A DNA stretch of 64,000 nucleotides from Symbiodinium natans (GCA_905221605.1 CAJNDS010002612.1:811436-875435); one strand, 5' to 3'. Shown: positions 1 through 11,254, numbered from the stretch's first letter. A program made the numbers and translations. The notes: a model not told the origin generated them from the sequence alone.

Positions 1-44
1 AGGGTTTAGGGTTTAGGGTTTAGGGTTTAGGGGGGGGGGGGGGG
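1..44 (+). repeat. T array and G run at window start
   Basis: Four TTTAGGG units followed by a run of about 15 G. It could be the inner edge of a chromosome end, but arrays like it occur throughout the window, so it is not proof of a terminus. Bases 45-66 are the end of an inverted-repeat element of family O (GGTTCTTAAGCAAGTAG). Confidence 0.9.
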
Positions 45-551
45 TTCTTAAGCAAGTAGCAGTAAGAGGCCTTGCGTCGGATTGAAAGGGCCTTGCATCG
101 AACTGCAAGGGTGGAGGGTGTCAGGTTCAGGGCATAGGGTTTAGCTGATTAAGAGCCCTTGCCTAAACACAGAGCCCTGTACACAGGTTCTTTAACACGA
201 TGGCCAAGACAACAGTTGGGTTTTTGGATGTAGTAATTTGGGGTTTGGAGTTTAGGCTGCAGGGTTCAGGGTTCAGCGCAACTAAGTTTTGCTTAAGGGT
301 GAGCCTCTGGCTATGAACAGTGGGGTTTAGTGCTCTTGGCAGTTCAGGGTCTGGGGGTTTGGGGAGTCGCGAGGGAGCGCAGTTGTTTAGGGTTTTGGGG
401 CTTTAGGGTTTAGGGTTTAGGGCCTAGGGTTTAGCGTGTAGGGTTTTAGGTCGCAAAGGATGTTGGACCAGGGCCGCTGCCTTTGCAATAAGCCGTGTTG
501 AGCGATTTTGGTTTGTGTCGTCTACAGCAGCATGAGTCTAGGCCGTAAATC

Positions 552-676
552 CGAACCAACAGCCCTAAACCCTAAACCCTAAACCCTAAACCCTAAACCC
601 TAAACCCTAAACCCTAAACCCTGAACCCTAAACCCTAAACCCTAAACCCTAAACCCTAAACCCTAAACCCTAAACC
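552..676 (-). repeat. C array (CCCTAAA)n
   Basis: About 17 CCCTAAA units with one CCCTGAA variant. It ends about 45 bases before the exon candidate at 723. The stretch 67-551 holds degenerate T arrays and no convincing coding segment. Confidence 0.95.
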
Positions 677-722
677 CAACAAAAAGCCCTAAACCCTATA
701 CAGAAGCTCGTAGACTCCCAAG

Positions 723-788
723 GTGATGAGCATCGAGATCCGCTTCGCTTCGTTCGGCGGCGACACGTACTTTGCGCCTGGCGGCCCA
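723..788 (+). CDS. Exon candidate, unknown protein
   Basis: Acceptor CCCAAG before 723 and donor GTGTAAAG after 788 bound 22 codons rich in G/C third positions, including the stretch IEIRFASFGGDTYFAPGGP. A C array lies before it and a T array after it. Product unknown; membership in a larger gene is inferred. Confidence 0.5.
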
Positions 789-796
789 GTGTAAAG

Positions 797-1130
797 CGGT
801 TTAGGGTTTAGGGTTTAGGGGGGTTTAGGGTTTAGGCTTTAGGGTTTAGGGTTTAGGGTTATGGTTTCGAGTTTAGCGTTTAGGGTTTAGGGTTTAAGGG
901 TTTAGGGTTTAAGGGTTTAAGGGTTAAGGGTTTAGGGTTTAGGGTTTGGGGGTTCCAGGTTTAGGGTCGAACCGAGTGCCAAGAGCATCGGCCGACCCTA
1001 ACCCGAAACCCGAAACCCGAAACCCGAAACCCTGAACCCTAAACCCTCAACCCTCAACCCTAAACCCTAAACCCTAAACCCTAAACCCTATATAAACCCT
1101 AAACCCTAAACCCTAAACCCTAACGTAAGC
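797..1130. repeat. Facing T and C arrays
   Basis: A T array (797-955) is followed after about 50 bases by a C array (1005-1130), so the single strand could fold into a long TTTAGGG/CCCTAAA hairpin. Variants TTTAAGG and CCCGAAA occur at the inner edges. Confidence 0.9.
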
Positions 1131-1462
1131 CTGAAGCAAGCCCCAAGCCCGAAGTAAGCCCTAAGCCCTGAACTGGGGATAGGGACGAGATGCTTCACGT
1201 AACAGCGAGTTCCTTCTCAAGAGGCTTGAGGAACCTTTTCGCTTTAGCGCCTGGCGCAGGCGCAAACGAAACGAAAATGTCTATGAAGCCCAAACCTTTT
1301 TGTGGCTTAGGGCTTCGGGCTTAGATTCAAACCCTGAAACTTAAAGCCCTTAAGCCTTAAATCAAACAGCTCCCTGTTCTTTTCTTTGATCCGACCAAGG
1401 ATCCACAAAACATCCCCCCACCCCCCACCCTCCCAACCCCCGACCTTGAACTCTAAACCTTA

Positions 1463-1562
1463 GTAGCTGAGTGAGCACACTTTACACTTTTGGGAGACTC
1501 TAACCCCCTATAGAACCGAAAGTTTACACTTTTTTGGGGGGCTCATGAACTCAGCAACTAAG
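1463..1562 (+). mobile_element. Family B inverted-repeat element, copy 1
   Basis: Exactly 100 bases from GTAGCTGAGT to ACTCAGCAACTAAG, with inverted ends that include an intron-like GT start and AG end. Other copies are at 28485-28580 and 45818-45917. Internal direct motif ACTTTACACTTTT is shared. It looks like an introner, an intron that spreads as an element. Confidence 0.75.
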
Positions 1563-1936
1563 ACACGCCCCATGAAATGCCAAGTTCGAAGGCCGAGAAC
1601 CTAAACCTTCAGATTGAAGGTGCAGAACCTTAACCCTGAAACCTGAGGGCACACGACCTCAACCAGGAACTTGAGCTTGTTTCAGGACCCTAGCCCTCAA
1701 CCCTAAACCAGGCTCTTGGGCAGAAGGTTTTCTACAAATTGTTAAATGTCTTGGTCTTGGGCCTTTGAGGGTTTGAGGCTGGAGTTTCTCGGGTTTAGGG
1801 CTTAGTGCAGGGTTTTTTGGGTTTACAATGTTCAGCTTCATGTCGCCTGGGTAGGGGGAAGGGCTAAACCCTAAACCTTAAACCCTAAACACTAAACCCT
1901 AAACCCTAAACCCTGCCTTTGACCCTTTTCTGCCAG

Positions 1937-1991
1937 GAGTCGCTTCACGACCCTCATGGGCATCACGAACCAAAACTTCGACATGTTCCAG
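1937..1991 (+). CDS. Exon candidate, unknown protein
   Basis: Acceptor TTTTCTGCCAG precedes RFTTLMGITNQNFDMFQ, read from codons ending mostly in C or G. Donor GTGGTG follows; a GC donor nine bases on is also possible. Flanked by a C array before and a T array after. Confidence 0.5.
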
Positions 1992-2030
1992 GTGGTGCTG
2001 GCATGTCGGGGGGGAGAGTTCTCTAAATTC

Positions 2031-3078
2031 GGGTTTAGGGTTTAGGGTTTAGGGTTTAGGGTTTAGGGTTTCGGGATCTGGGGGGGTCTTGGGGGGGGGG
2101 GGGGGGGGGAGTTCTCTAAATTCGGGTTTAAGGTTTAGGGTTTCGGGTTTATGGGGTCTTTATTAGAAGTAAGGGTGCCATATTATAGAGGGGACCCTAA
2201 GTTAGAAACTACGGATGTGACGTGCAGATGTCGGGGTTCGGGAACTCGACTTTCCTTAGGAGTGATGTATTTTGAATCCTAGACCCTAAGCCCTAAACCC
2301 TAAACCCTAAAGTTCCCTAATAAAGTAGCCAGCCCGGAAAAGGGGTTTGGGGTTGAGGGTTGAGGGTTTAAAGGGTTTCGGGTGTAGGGTTTAGGGTTTA
2401 AAGGGTTTAGGGCGTGGGGTTTAGGGTTTAGGGTTTAGGGTCTAGGGTTCCAAAAAGGGTACCCCCTCCTTTTATGGTTACTGGGCTACGAAGGAGCCTT
2501 CAGATGCTTAAGGTCTGTTTGGCTTCCCCAAGGCCTATACCCTTCTGTCACCCTAAACCCTAAACCCTAAACCCGAAACCCTAAACCCTACAGACCCTGT
2601 AAAGCCGAATGAATGCTACAAGCCCTGCAAGCCCTGCAAACCCCATGAAGCCTAAACCCTAAACCCTAAACCGCTATTGAGCTCCGTAAGGCCCCAACAC
2701 CCAATCCTCTTCACCCGAAGCCTCGGTTCAGATCCAGTTGGTGCTTGTCTCTCCTACCACCCACACCCCGGAAGCACCCCCTGCCAGACCCCCCTCCTAG
2801 GCTATTTTTACATCATGATTCTCATCTCTTTTATTGTTTTTTCATTCTTATCTTATTTCTTGTCTTATTTGCTTTGTTTAATTGTTGGTTCTTGCTCTTG
2901 TTCGCCCTTCCCTATCCTCAGCCCCGATTCACCCATCCATTCAGAGGCCCCGCCAGAATCGGCCAGCCTGCCTGGGGGGGGGTCTGGCAGGAGGTGCTTC
3001 CGGGGCGCCAATCAGGCTTAGGAAGCTCTTGTTGTAGTCAAGGACCTCTGAACCCTAAACCCTGAGCCCCTTGGGTAG
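2031..3078 (+). other. Array-rich stretch without a clear gene
   Basis: T arrays at 2031-2070 and 2378-2450, a G run near 2086-2109, C arrays at 2554-2592, 2655-2672 and 3050-3063, and a 3' fragment of family H (2448-2496, ending CTGGGCTACGAAG). The open frames at 2677-3021 are pyrimidine-rich and unconvincing. Confidence 0.6.
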
Positions 3079-3172
3079 TTTGGCCTGGCCACTTTTAATG
3101 TTTTGCAAATCCCGCGATGCACAACAGGTCGACCAGCAGCAGGGCTCACGAGTGCTGGTCCACTACGTCCAG
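3079..3172 (+). CDS. Exon candidate, unknown protein
   Basis: Open for 31 codons after acceptor GGGTAG, ending KSRDAQQVDQQQGSRVLVHY plus two codons before donor GTGCTG. The glutamine-rich, G/C-ending codons look coding. A C array precedes it. Confidence 0.42.
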
Positions 3173-3427
3173 GTGCTGCGCGTTGTTGTTATTACTACTT
3201 TCATTGTTTTTCCACCACACTATGTGAAGACCATTTTTTTCAAATATCTTTTGGCGGTTATGATTACGCCACTATTTTACGTTTCTTGATGGGTTATGAT
3301 TACGATTCCTTGATTTACAGACGTAGGCATTGTTAAGTATTGTTTGTTCGGGGCAGTATGTTTATTTTTTAGTTTATACATCTGTTCATTGTTTGTTTTA
3401 TTTGTTGTATGTGTTTTCTTCATGCTT

Positions 3428-3464
3428 AAATAAATAAATAAATAAATACATAATATATATATAT

Positions 3465-3496
<32 letters not shown>

Positions 3497-3497
3497 T
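3428..3497. repeat. AT-rich microsatellite
   Basis: TAAA units, then TA units, then about seven TAGA units. No gene signal here; the open frames on it are repeat translations. Confidence 0.9.
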
Positions 3498-4497
3498 TAT
3501 GACGATTGAGTGCTCCCATTTTGTTATTGGTTTGATACTAGACAAGTCATTGCGACATATTTTCATTAAACTCAGTATCGGCTATGTGTGCATATGTATA
3601 TCAGAGCAATAAACACATTAACATCTCATGTTGCATGCGTATACAACATCATATACTGGGCGTATGTGGGCTAAACCGAACAGGGAGTGTCAGACCCTAA
3701 GACTGAATCCCTGAACCCTGAACTCTCCCACAAAACCGCGGAAATCCTACACCACTGAGGGTTACCCTAAACCCTAAACCCTAAACCCTAAACCCTAAAC
3801 CCTAAACCCTAAACCCTAAACCCTAAACCCTAAACCCTTCAGAGTAAGCCCATGAACCCGAAGTCTTGTAAGTGGAGCTGTCTGAGCTGTCTGGCAGCGA
3901 AGCCTGCGATTTGCAAGCAAACCTAAACAACATACGACATGTTCACGCAAAACCCGCAATGAACATAACCTACACCCCCACACAGTGCCTCCCACTCAAT
4001 GTGGGGTTGATCTAAACTCTGCGGTTCCCTAAACCCTAAACCCGAAACCTGCCTCCGAGCCTGCCTCCCCCCCCCTCCTCAGGCATGGAAATTCCTAATA
4101 TCGGGGCCATAATCATTAGAGTAGGGTTTTGGGGGTTATCAGAGTATAACCACAAAAAGGCCATATGGGAATACCAGTAGCAAGTATCCCGACCCCTAGG
4201 TTAAACTGCGCAAGGCGGAATACGTAGGGGCCTTCCCCCATGAGGGGCAGCTAACTCGTTAAGATGCCCATGAAACTCGGTAAGGCTAAGGATCCAAAGT
4301 TACAAGAAAGGGTTTAGGGTTTAGGGTGCAGTGGCTTGGTGCTACCTATTGAAAGCCCAAAAGCCTATGCTGTCAGGTCTATCGCCTGGGCCGTGCCTAA
4401 GCTGCAAAGGCTTAGGAGCCTTAGGGTATGTTGCTTTCAGGATCTAGGGTATAGGGTTTAGTTTCGAAGTTAACGTTTTGGGGTTTTAGGGTTCAGG
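3498..4497 (+). other. Intergenic or intronic stretch
   Basis: Contains a C array (3763-3838) and short T arrays. A short segment at 4083-4120 after a strong acceptor (CCTCCTCAG) reads MEIPNIGAIIIR and could be an exon; 3843-3867 ends at a canonical GTAAGT. Neither can be confirmed. Confidence 0.5.
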
Positions 4498-4615
4498 GTT
4501 CAAGTTCTAGGGTTTAGGGTTCTAGGGTTTCAGGGTGCTAGGGTTCTAGGGTTCTAGGGTTCTAGGGTGCTAGGGTTCTAGGGTTTTAGGGTTCTAGGGT
4601 TCTAGGGTTCTAGGG
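4498..4615 (+). repeat. TTCTAGGG variant array
   Basis: About 13 units of an 8-base variant, TTCTAGGG with a few TGCTAGGG and TTTTAGGG. The variant is locally uniform, unlike the TTTAGGG units on either side, which suggests local tandem amplification rather than telomerase copying. Confidence 0.9.
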
Positions 4616-4668
4616 AAAAAATGATGCCTTTAAACCCTAAGCCCCCAATCTCCAGTCGACAGCTGCAG

Positions 4669-4719
4669 GCTTCGTGCGCTTCGTGTTCGACCAGGTCTTC
4701 GGTGGCCTGGACGCACACA
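4669..4719 (+). CDS. Exon candidate, unknown protein
   Basis: After acceptor AGCTGCAG, the frame reads FVRFVFDQVFGGLDAH, with nearly all codons ending in C or G. The following sequence GCCTTTAGGG could act as a GC donor running straight into a T array. The start resembles the exon at 24621 (WIRFVFTATLANAYY). Confidence 0.48.
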
Positions 4720-4823
4720 GCCTTTAGGGTTTAGGGTTTTGGGTTGAGGGTTTTGGGTTTAGGGTCCTATAACCTTCCCTTGCTTCTTCTTCTGCTACGA
4801 CTACTACTACTGCCACTTCTCAG

Positions 4824-5283
4824 GTCTCTTCGTTTCTTATAAGCCTTTCGCACCAAGCCCTCAACCTCTCTTACCCATTATTTGTAGGAGCTGGGCCACG
4901 GGATTAGGGTTTAGGGTTTAGGGATTAGGGTTAGACCCCCGTCTCCCGAAGCGCCTTAAGGCCTAAATCCAGATGGCCGCCTGGGCATCGAGGACTTCAT
5001 CGTCAGGCGCGTTGGGCTTTTCACTGGATCTTCTACTGGTGCCCTGTTTCGGGTTTGAGGTTTAGGGTTGCCCCCCCCCCCCCCCCCCCACCCACACCTT
5101 AAGCCCGAAACCCTAATTGAAACTAACTCCTCCCCCCCCCCCCCATTCCTAATCCCCAAGGCCTGAGAGCTGAACCTTGAATTGAAAACAACCTCCACTT
5201 AAATAACACCTTCACCCCTCAGAGCCTCAATTTTTTGCGGCGGGCCCGCTTGTGGTCTTCTGGGCGCGTTTCGGCTTGTTGAG
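4824..5283 (+). CDS. Three exon candidates
   Basis: Segments 4824-4883, 4961-5052 and 5223-5283. The second reads LNPDGRLGIEDFIVRR, which resembles the second half of an EF-hand calcium loop (D-G-x-L-x-x-x-D-F), and ends at donor GTTTGAGG. The third reads FFAAGPLVVFWARFGLL after acceptor ACCCCTCAG. If the third starts at 5225, the second and third keep frame. The EF-hand idea is weak without the first half of the loop. Confidence 0.45.
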
Positions 5284-5299
5284 GTCTCATGTTCTCATG

Positions 5300-5565
5300 G
5301 GCCTCATACATATACATATATATATATTTATTTATTTATATGTATTTATTTATTTATTTGTTTATTTATTTATATTTGTTTTTTTTATAGGCATTGAAAC
5401 AACATAACGTTTCTATTGTAAATTACTGCTCAATGTCGTAAACGGAGCGACTGCTAATGACTGGTTTTCGGGCTTATCTAAGGGGCCATGGATCACCACC
5501 TAAACCCTAAACCCTAAACCCTAAACCCTAAACCCTAAACCCTAAACCCTAAACCCTAAACCCGA
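5300..5565. repeat. AT-rich tract then C array
   Basis: TATT/TATA microsatellite at about 5308-5390, a short unique stretch, then a CCCTAAA array (5497-5563) followed by TTTAGGG and a C run. No coding segment seen. Confidence 0.85.
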
Positions 5566-5647
5566 CTTTAGGGTTCCCCCCCCCCCCCCGTCCTCGTGTG
5601 TCCATACGGCATGCCTCATGCAGTGGTCTATGGCGGAGGTCCAGGTC

Positions 5648-5790
5648 ATCCTTGCATGTAGAGACCTTGGAGAGGTGCTTTAACTACGGGTCATTCATAG
5701 GTTTTTGGGGTTTAGGTGTTCATGTAGAGACCTTGCAGAGGTGCTTTAACTACTGGTCATTCATAGGCTTTTGGGGGTTTAGGTGTTTAG
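5648..5790 (+). repeat. Tandem duplication of about 66 bases
   Basis: The block beginning CATGTAGAGACCTTG and ending TTTAGGTGTT occurs twice in a row with a handful of differences. Each copy carries a small piece of T array. A translated frame runs through both copies but may be only repeat. Confidence 0.85.
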
Positions 5791-6043
5791 GGTTTGCAGT
5801 TTCAGGTTTAGGGCCAGCACACGTCAAGCACGGATGGTCCCAGTTGCCCTAGTGGAGCAGAACCTGTTCCATGCCCCAGAGGAGTTTACTGTGGTCACAT
5901 AAGGTTGCCGAGAGTTGCTGCATCATTCTGCATCCTGTTATGCTGCGATGGAAGACTTGTTTGGCCCGTCGCTGCGGCTTTTGGGTTAGATATCTTGTAA
6001 GCGGTGTTGATCGGAGTTGAAGGAATACTTCTAGCTCATTGTA

Positions 6044-6148
6044 TATGGGGGGTTTACGAAAATGCGGGGCCCCTGAAATAGATACCCAAATAGTAGGATT
6101 CCCTTATAATAAGGACCCCAATAAGGTACCCCTAATTTCGGAAACCTC
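6044..6148. mobile_element. Family G inverted-repeat element
   Basis: Matches 52563-52673 in reverse orientation: shared blocks ATAAGGTACCCCTAATTTCGG and GGGGCCCC. Ends are GGGGGTTTACGA and TTTCGGAAACCTCC. Non-coding. Confidence 0.65.
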
Positions 6149-7322
6149 CACATCTGCTTGTGCGTGCATGCGCTGCCACGTACTCGCTCACAGATCTTAC
6201 GGTGGAGATTGTGAATTGAAGGCTATCCTCCGCGAGTGATATGGACCCGCGACGCCGAAGCAAAGCCAGATGCCAAGATAACCAAACTTATCCCAGCCGT
6301 GACACACCCGACAGGCCCTGAATCAATAGGCCAGCTGCAAAAGCACCCCTGACCCCTAAACCATAAAAGGTGTATTGTTCGTACTATGTTTAGATGACAT
6401 ATCTACGACTATTATTGGTAGCCGTAGTCGTCGTATTTGTTTGGTTTGGAGTACCCTCCCAATTTCGAGGGGCTGTGGGCTGAGGCCTTTAGATGTCGAC
6501 TGTGGGCCTGGATTGGTAAGATAGCCCTACCTAAGGTTAGGGTTTAGGGTTTAGGATTTAGGGTTTAGGGTCGGAATGATTACTACTAGTTTTCACTTGT
6601 GGTCCCTTTATAAGTAGTACTACAATAGCCCCCAAAACGCTATTCTAATCATGAGGGCCCCTAAATTATATAGCAGGTGAGTGACGTGATGCTGTGTGCT
6701 TTTGATCCGCAACAGGTGGCGGTGTTTTGTGCTGCTCTTGCATCTTACTGTTTTACCCCAACCCAAAGCCCTAACCAGAAGCCCTAAACCCTAGACCCTA
6801 AACCCCACACCTTAAACTCCGTGACAGCCAAACCCTGCGTTGCACCCGCAAAGTCTGAAAACCTAAGAACAGCGAGGTGGATTAGATTCTGTTGCCAGAC
6901 AGGGATATTTTTCCGCTCAAGTATATGTATATACGCAAGAGACTTCACCATAAACTGGCCGTTGTGCTCTTACCAGATACAATTGCAGGTGATCAGTGCC
7001 CAAATCATGTTCCCTCTTAGGTCCGCGAGTGGCAGCTCCACCTAGCAAATTCGCCCCAGGCTGAATTACGGTTGAAGGCTTGCAAGAAAGGCTGCGCACT
7101 ATACTCCCGAGCTAGAACCCCAGGGTATAGTAGATACAGATTTTTCGGATCTTCAATCGCCCAAAATGTTTATATATAAGTATGTATATATATATATATG
7201 TATATAAATAAATATATATATATATATATACATATTTATCCCTCTGTAAAAAATCAAGTACTGGGAAGTATATGCTATTATTGACCTAACGACCCGAACA
7301 CCTTAAGCCGCAAACCCTTCAG
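6149..7322 (+). other. Stretch with little coding signal
   Basis: Holds a T array (6536-6570), a C array (6786-6805) and an AT microsatellite (7165-7232). A weak coding-like segment lies near 6990-7044 and another near 6194-6240; both are too short to call. Confidence 0.5.
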
Positions 7323-7460
7323 GAAGGTCAGCGATAACCTGGCCCTCCGAAGTGGTGTCACGACGGATGCGACGACAAGCTGGGCCAACTGCATCGACTG
7401 CCAGGTCGTCCATGCGCCTAGGGTGCCCAGTGGTGCCCGTTTGCCTGTTTTTATGGCAGG
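7323..7460 (+). CDS. Exon candidate, unknown protein
   Basis: After acceptor ACCCTTCAG the frame stays open for 45 codons, including KVSDNLALRSGVTTDATTSW and ANCIDCQVVHAPRVPSGAR, ending at donor GTTTACGG where T-array variants begin. Codons favour C/G at the third position. The open frame on the opposite strand here is its shadow. Confidence 0.52.
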
Positions 7461-7693
7461 GTTTACGGTTTCGGGTTTCGGGTTTAGGGTTTACGGTTTC
7501 GGGTTTGGAGTTTCGGGTTCCGCGTCGGCAAGCGCGCAGCGGCATGCAGACATGCCCGGGCCAAGACCGACCGAACACGTCTCAGAGCGAGCCAAACCCA
7601 GAGACAGCCCCGGCCAAGCCGTGTTAAGCCCAAGTTCTCATGTCGAACCCAAGGCCTTATCCCTGAACCTTAAACCAAACCCTAATTCTTCAG

Positions 7694-7878
7694 GGGACAC
7701 TGTGGACACTGGAGCCCATGGGACACCTGTGCCCCCAACAGTCCGAGCTGTTTTGTTTTGAGGACTCCAGGAGGTTTCAGGGTCTCTAAACCTCTCCAAA
7801 TGGTGAGGGTCGGCACATGTAGGCTTCAGGGTACGGACATTTTCTCCTATGTATTCGTTTGGAGCAAAGACTTCTAGG
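7694..7878 (+). CDS. Two exon candidates
   Basis: 7694-7749 follows acceptor ATTCTTCAG and reads DTVDTGAHGTPVPPTVRA before GTTTTG. 7830-7878 follows GGCTTCAG and ends at GTTTAGGG, but all three frames are open there. Linkage of the two is not established. Confidence 0.38.
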
Positions 7879-8112
7879 GTTTAGGGTTTAGGGTTTAGGG
7901 TTTAGGGTTTAGGGGGTTTAAGGCGGCTTAAGGCTGAGGCTCGAGGACCTTCAAGTTCCGGGAGACTTGCTGCATTTGCTCTGAATTATAAGGCTAGGGC
8001 TCTAGTTGGTTCGCCGGCCTGTAACGACCCTAACAACCCCTAAGCCCCAAACTGCAAGCGCTGAGACCGTAAACCCTCGACTTTGGACCTAGGGCATGGG
8101 GGAGCCCTTAAG

Positions 8113-8308
8113 TTCAAGCCGACGAACCCCGGCGTCCTGCTACGCGCACTAGGTTCGGGTTGCACCTTACACCTGGAACCTTTAGGGTTTTGGGGTTTAG
8201 GGTTTTAGGGTTTAGGGTTTAAGGTTTAGGGTTCCGGGGTCGCCGAGGATGGTAATTTCCGGCCCCACGATGGCTCTCTTGCTGTGGATGACGACCCTCG
8301 GAACAAGG
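8113..8308 (+). CDS. Two exon candidates
   Basis: 8113-8152 reads FKPTNPGVLLRAL and stops at donor GTTCGGG; 8248-8308 reads DGNFRPHDGSLAVDDDPRNK and stops at GTGTGGGG. The 95 bases between are mostly T-array variants. The two phases do not match as drawn, so one boundary is wrong or they are not adjacent. Confidence 0.42.
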
Positions 8309-8639
8309 GTGTGGGGTTTGGGGCTTTTAGGGTTGAGGGTTTAGAGTTTAGGGTTTGGGGTTTGGGGTTGCTTGTGTGGGAGTGCAGCCGAGAGTTAAAG
8401 AAGGCTTGGAGTTAGGGTTTTGATGGGTGGCTCGGGATGTGCAGGGCGCGAAGTCATGAGTCATAATCTTCGCACACCCAACTCTCTGGATGCCACCTAA
8501 GCCAGTCAAGCTCAGGTAGGTTTGAGCCATAGGTGTTTAAGATATCCCCAAGACTGCATTAGGGCTGCGTGTTGAGGGTGCACAGGGTTTGGGTCATTTT
8601 GGGGGCGAGCTTCGGCAGGCGTTCGGTCCTGCGTTAGAA

Positions 8640-8735
8640 TGCCCCTTACCTCCTTCGAAGGGTTCTGAAGTATGGGCCCTCGGGTTGTATGGGTATATAA
8701 GGGGTATATAAGGGGTCCCCTTTTAAGCCCACAGT
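8640..8735. mobile_element. Family D element
   Basis: Shares ACCTCCTTCGAAGGGTTC, TATGGGCCC and the TATATAAGGGG block with 48352-48457. The TATATAAGG block looks like a TATA box, but it occurs in each copy and so belongs to the element. Confidence 0.6.
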
Positions 8736-9161
8736 AACCGTGCAACTGCCCTAAGAGGGTTGGAGGCGAGTCAGCCCCTTTGACATCTGGGCAGCTTATT
8801 TTTATTGGGCTCTTCGGCAGTCATCGGATCTGCAGTTACAGCCTATGCTAGCACAAGCGTTAGAATGCATGTGTCACAGGTTTCGTGTCAAGTGAAGGGG
8901 CCGCCTGTAGCCACCCTGGAGTGAACAGCTTCTGTGCTGCTATGCAAGGGCCACAGCAGGGTCCCTGGCCCCGATTTGTGCCTGTCAACGCAGTGAGGGC
9001 ATGCTGCTGTCCCCCAGATCGGGTCTTCAATGACTCCAGACGAACTGCTGTGTTATTCCCAGCAGCTTGCTGCATCTTGATTCGGGCGCAGCCGGTGTGC
9101 CAGGCGGGGGCCAGCAAGCATGTACGTGTCGTAGGAGGGCAATAAGTCGCCATAAGAAAAT

Positions 9162-10752
9162 ATGAAGACCTCAAATGTGGAGAGTAAGATTCCAGTTTTC
9201 TTGGCATCCCCGTCTTTCCTTAAGGGCCAAATGAAGACTCCCCACAGAGTGAGGGCTAGGTATGGTTGCGACACATGCAAGGCGTACGTTGATCATCGAC
9301 GACGACGTCGGACTCACAGAGGCTCCCGACCGGCCAGGCAACACACCGAACTACTTGTTGATGCTGACATGTTCAGCATTCGGACTACACGGATCGCTAT
9401 CAGATTGTTGGAAGACTCTGGCCATGTGGTAAACACAACCATCTATGCACCGGCAGGACGCCAGCAGAACAAGAAGTGGCTGAATTTCATGCATGAATTA
9501 GAGATTGGCTTCCAGCCTGTTGACAAGCAACAAACAGGAGGTCCGTCAGGAGAAGAGGTTGACGAGGCAATTTCTTTAGCTGTTCAGGACTCATGGACTG
9601 CCGCAGAAGTGGATTGCATCGCGCTACTGACTGGGGATGCTGGCTACATGGACATCATGCAAAGCACACTCGAGTACGGAAGGCAAGCCATCGTCCTGGC
9701 TGAGGAAACCAGTCGGGCGATCCTTTCCAAGTACGCGGACATTGGTGTGAGCGTAGCTGCATTGCCAAAGGAGCACGAAGGTTTCATCGGCGTACAAGCA
9801 TTGTTGCATGCTGATGGCAGTGGCTTACATCTCCACCAGCTGAACTTTGAACTTGTTTGGGTTTCCTTATTTAGTAGGAGCAATAATGTTTAACCTTTTG
9901 TTCCCATGGTTGTTGGCGAAGTAAGGTGGAAGTGTCAGGGAGACGCACCTGGAGGTTCCTCGTACACCAACAGATGTCGCCGACCGGAGGGCCGAAGTAT
10001 TGATGCAGTTCATGTCTGATTTGGGTTACCGCCAAGACAGCGGATACCTCATGCAATCCGCTGCGAAATTCTGGTTCGAGAATTCGCTGGGCGATCTTAC
10101 AGTTTTCCCACAGAGCTGTGGTCTGAAAGATGTTTCTGAGGTTATTGCTGCATCCAGGTGCTTCTCTCAGTTCAAGAAATACAACTTTGATTTGGCTTTT
10201 TTGGTTCCAGTAACTTCACGGTCGGGCTCGAAAGAAAAGGGCCGTCGCAATCACGGCAGCATGCTTGCGCGGGCAGTTTTTCGCGGGGGTGGACCTGCAA
10301 TGCTACGGGATTCGGAAAAGCTCACCATCCAAGCGCTCAGGAAGCTTGGCTATTTGGATGGCAACTTAAACTCGGACGTGACAGAGGCCGTGCTGGCTTT
10401 TGTCAACAGACCCGCGAACAAGCATACGCTTCGCAAGCTTGAGATGTTACCTGTGGCAATGGACAAGCTGTCGGACGTTGATGAGAAGTTAAGGGCCGCG
10501 TTTTTATCCCACGCAGCTAAAGGCCACTGGCAGGTGCCAGCTCAAGATCTCGAAGTGCGTCAGCTCCTCCAACGACTTGGCTTCCTGTCCTCATCAGCAA
10601 ATCGCCCAAAGACCGTTTCGAAGGCAATGCGCGAGTATGCACAGCAAGAGGGGCTGCCCTGGAGGAGGACATACAACTTGAATGTGTTTCAGATCATGCA
10701 TCATGCCAACACGAATCCCAACAAGGCAGGATGGGTCGAGTTTCAAAGTTGA
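9162..10752 (+). CDS. NYN-domain (PIN-like nuclease) protein
   Basis: Two exons, 9162-9819 and 9926-10752, joined by a 106-base GT-AG intron (inferred from frame; the two open frames otherwise differ). About 490 residues. Residues 65-205 look like a NYN domain: LLVDADMFS with early aspartates, DEAISLAVQDSW, and LLTGDAGYMDIMQSTLEYGR, the usual 'GDsDF' block before a glycine turn. NYN proteins are metal-dependent RNases or RNA-binding relatives. An arginine-rich stretch lies at 45-58. The second exon holds three similar helical blocks (FMSDLGYRQDSG, LRKLGYLDGNLNSDVTEAV, LQRLGFLSSSANRPKTVSKA) resembling peptidoglycan-binding-type repeats. Start chosen at the first ATG of the frame; an upstream exon is possible. 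No telomeric array interrupts it. Confidence 0.75.
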
Positions 10753-11179
10753 TCTTGTGATGTGCTGCCTCGATTGTGCACAGTGCAAAGTGCTTTGGGG
10801 CGGCAGGATATGCTAGTGTTTGACTCTGCGACGGAAGGAAACAAGGGATGTGGAGCATTTCGCGACGTGTCATGCACCCACAGACCTGCGGTTAAACTCT
10901 TTAGAAGCCTGTGTTCTACCAATACATAGTTCTGTATGGCTTCTGCATGCATCAGAGCGAAGAATATACAGCAGATGATGGGCCCGTGAATGTGAGGCGG
11001 TGGCCCTATCACCAAAAGACCTGACATGTTAACGTCAACTGTTCAAGACATCGAGCCCCCTCCGCTGCAAGGACGTTTCTTAGCTCTAGGGTTTTTTAAA
11101 GTTAAAAACCCTAAACCCTAAACCCTAAATCGTCCTAACCTCAACAGTTCTCAAGACAGCGAGCCTCCTCCATTCCAAG
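10753..11179 (+). other. 3' flank of the NYN gene
   Basis: No coding segment seen. At 11084-11123 a short palindrome (TAGGGTTTTTTAAAG / TTAAAAACCCTA) runs directly into CCCTAAA units, a minimal T/C hairpin. No clear polyadenylation signal was recognised. Confidence 0.6.
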
Positions 11180-11254
11180 GACTTCAACACGTGGTTTGGG
11201 GCCATGTACGGTCTCACGGACTTCGCCAACGCGTATCTGCAGGAGCCTGCGTGG
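11180..11254 (+). CDS. Exon candidate, unknown protein
   Basis: Exactly 25 codons: DFNTWFGAMYGLTDFANAYL then QEPAW, nearly all with C/G third bases. Acceptor CATTCCAAG before; donor GTTTAGCG, the first unit of a T array, immediately after. One of the most coding-like short segments here. Confidence 0.6.

Noticed and set aside
1-44. True chromosome end
   Set aside because: Only four units are present before a G run, and identical arrays occur all through the window, so the start may just be where the contig was cut.
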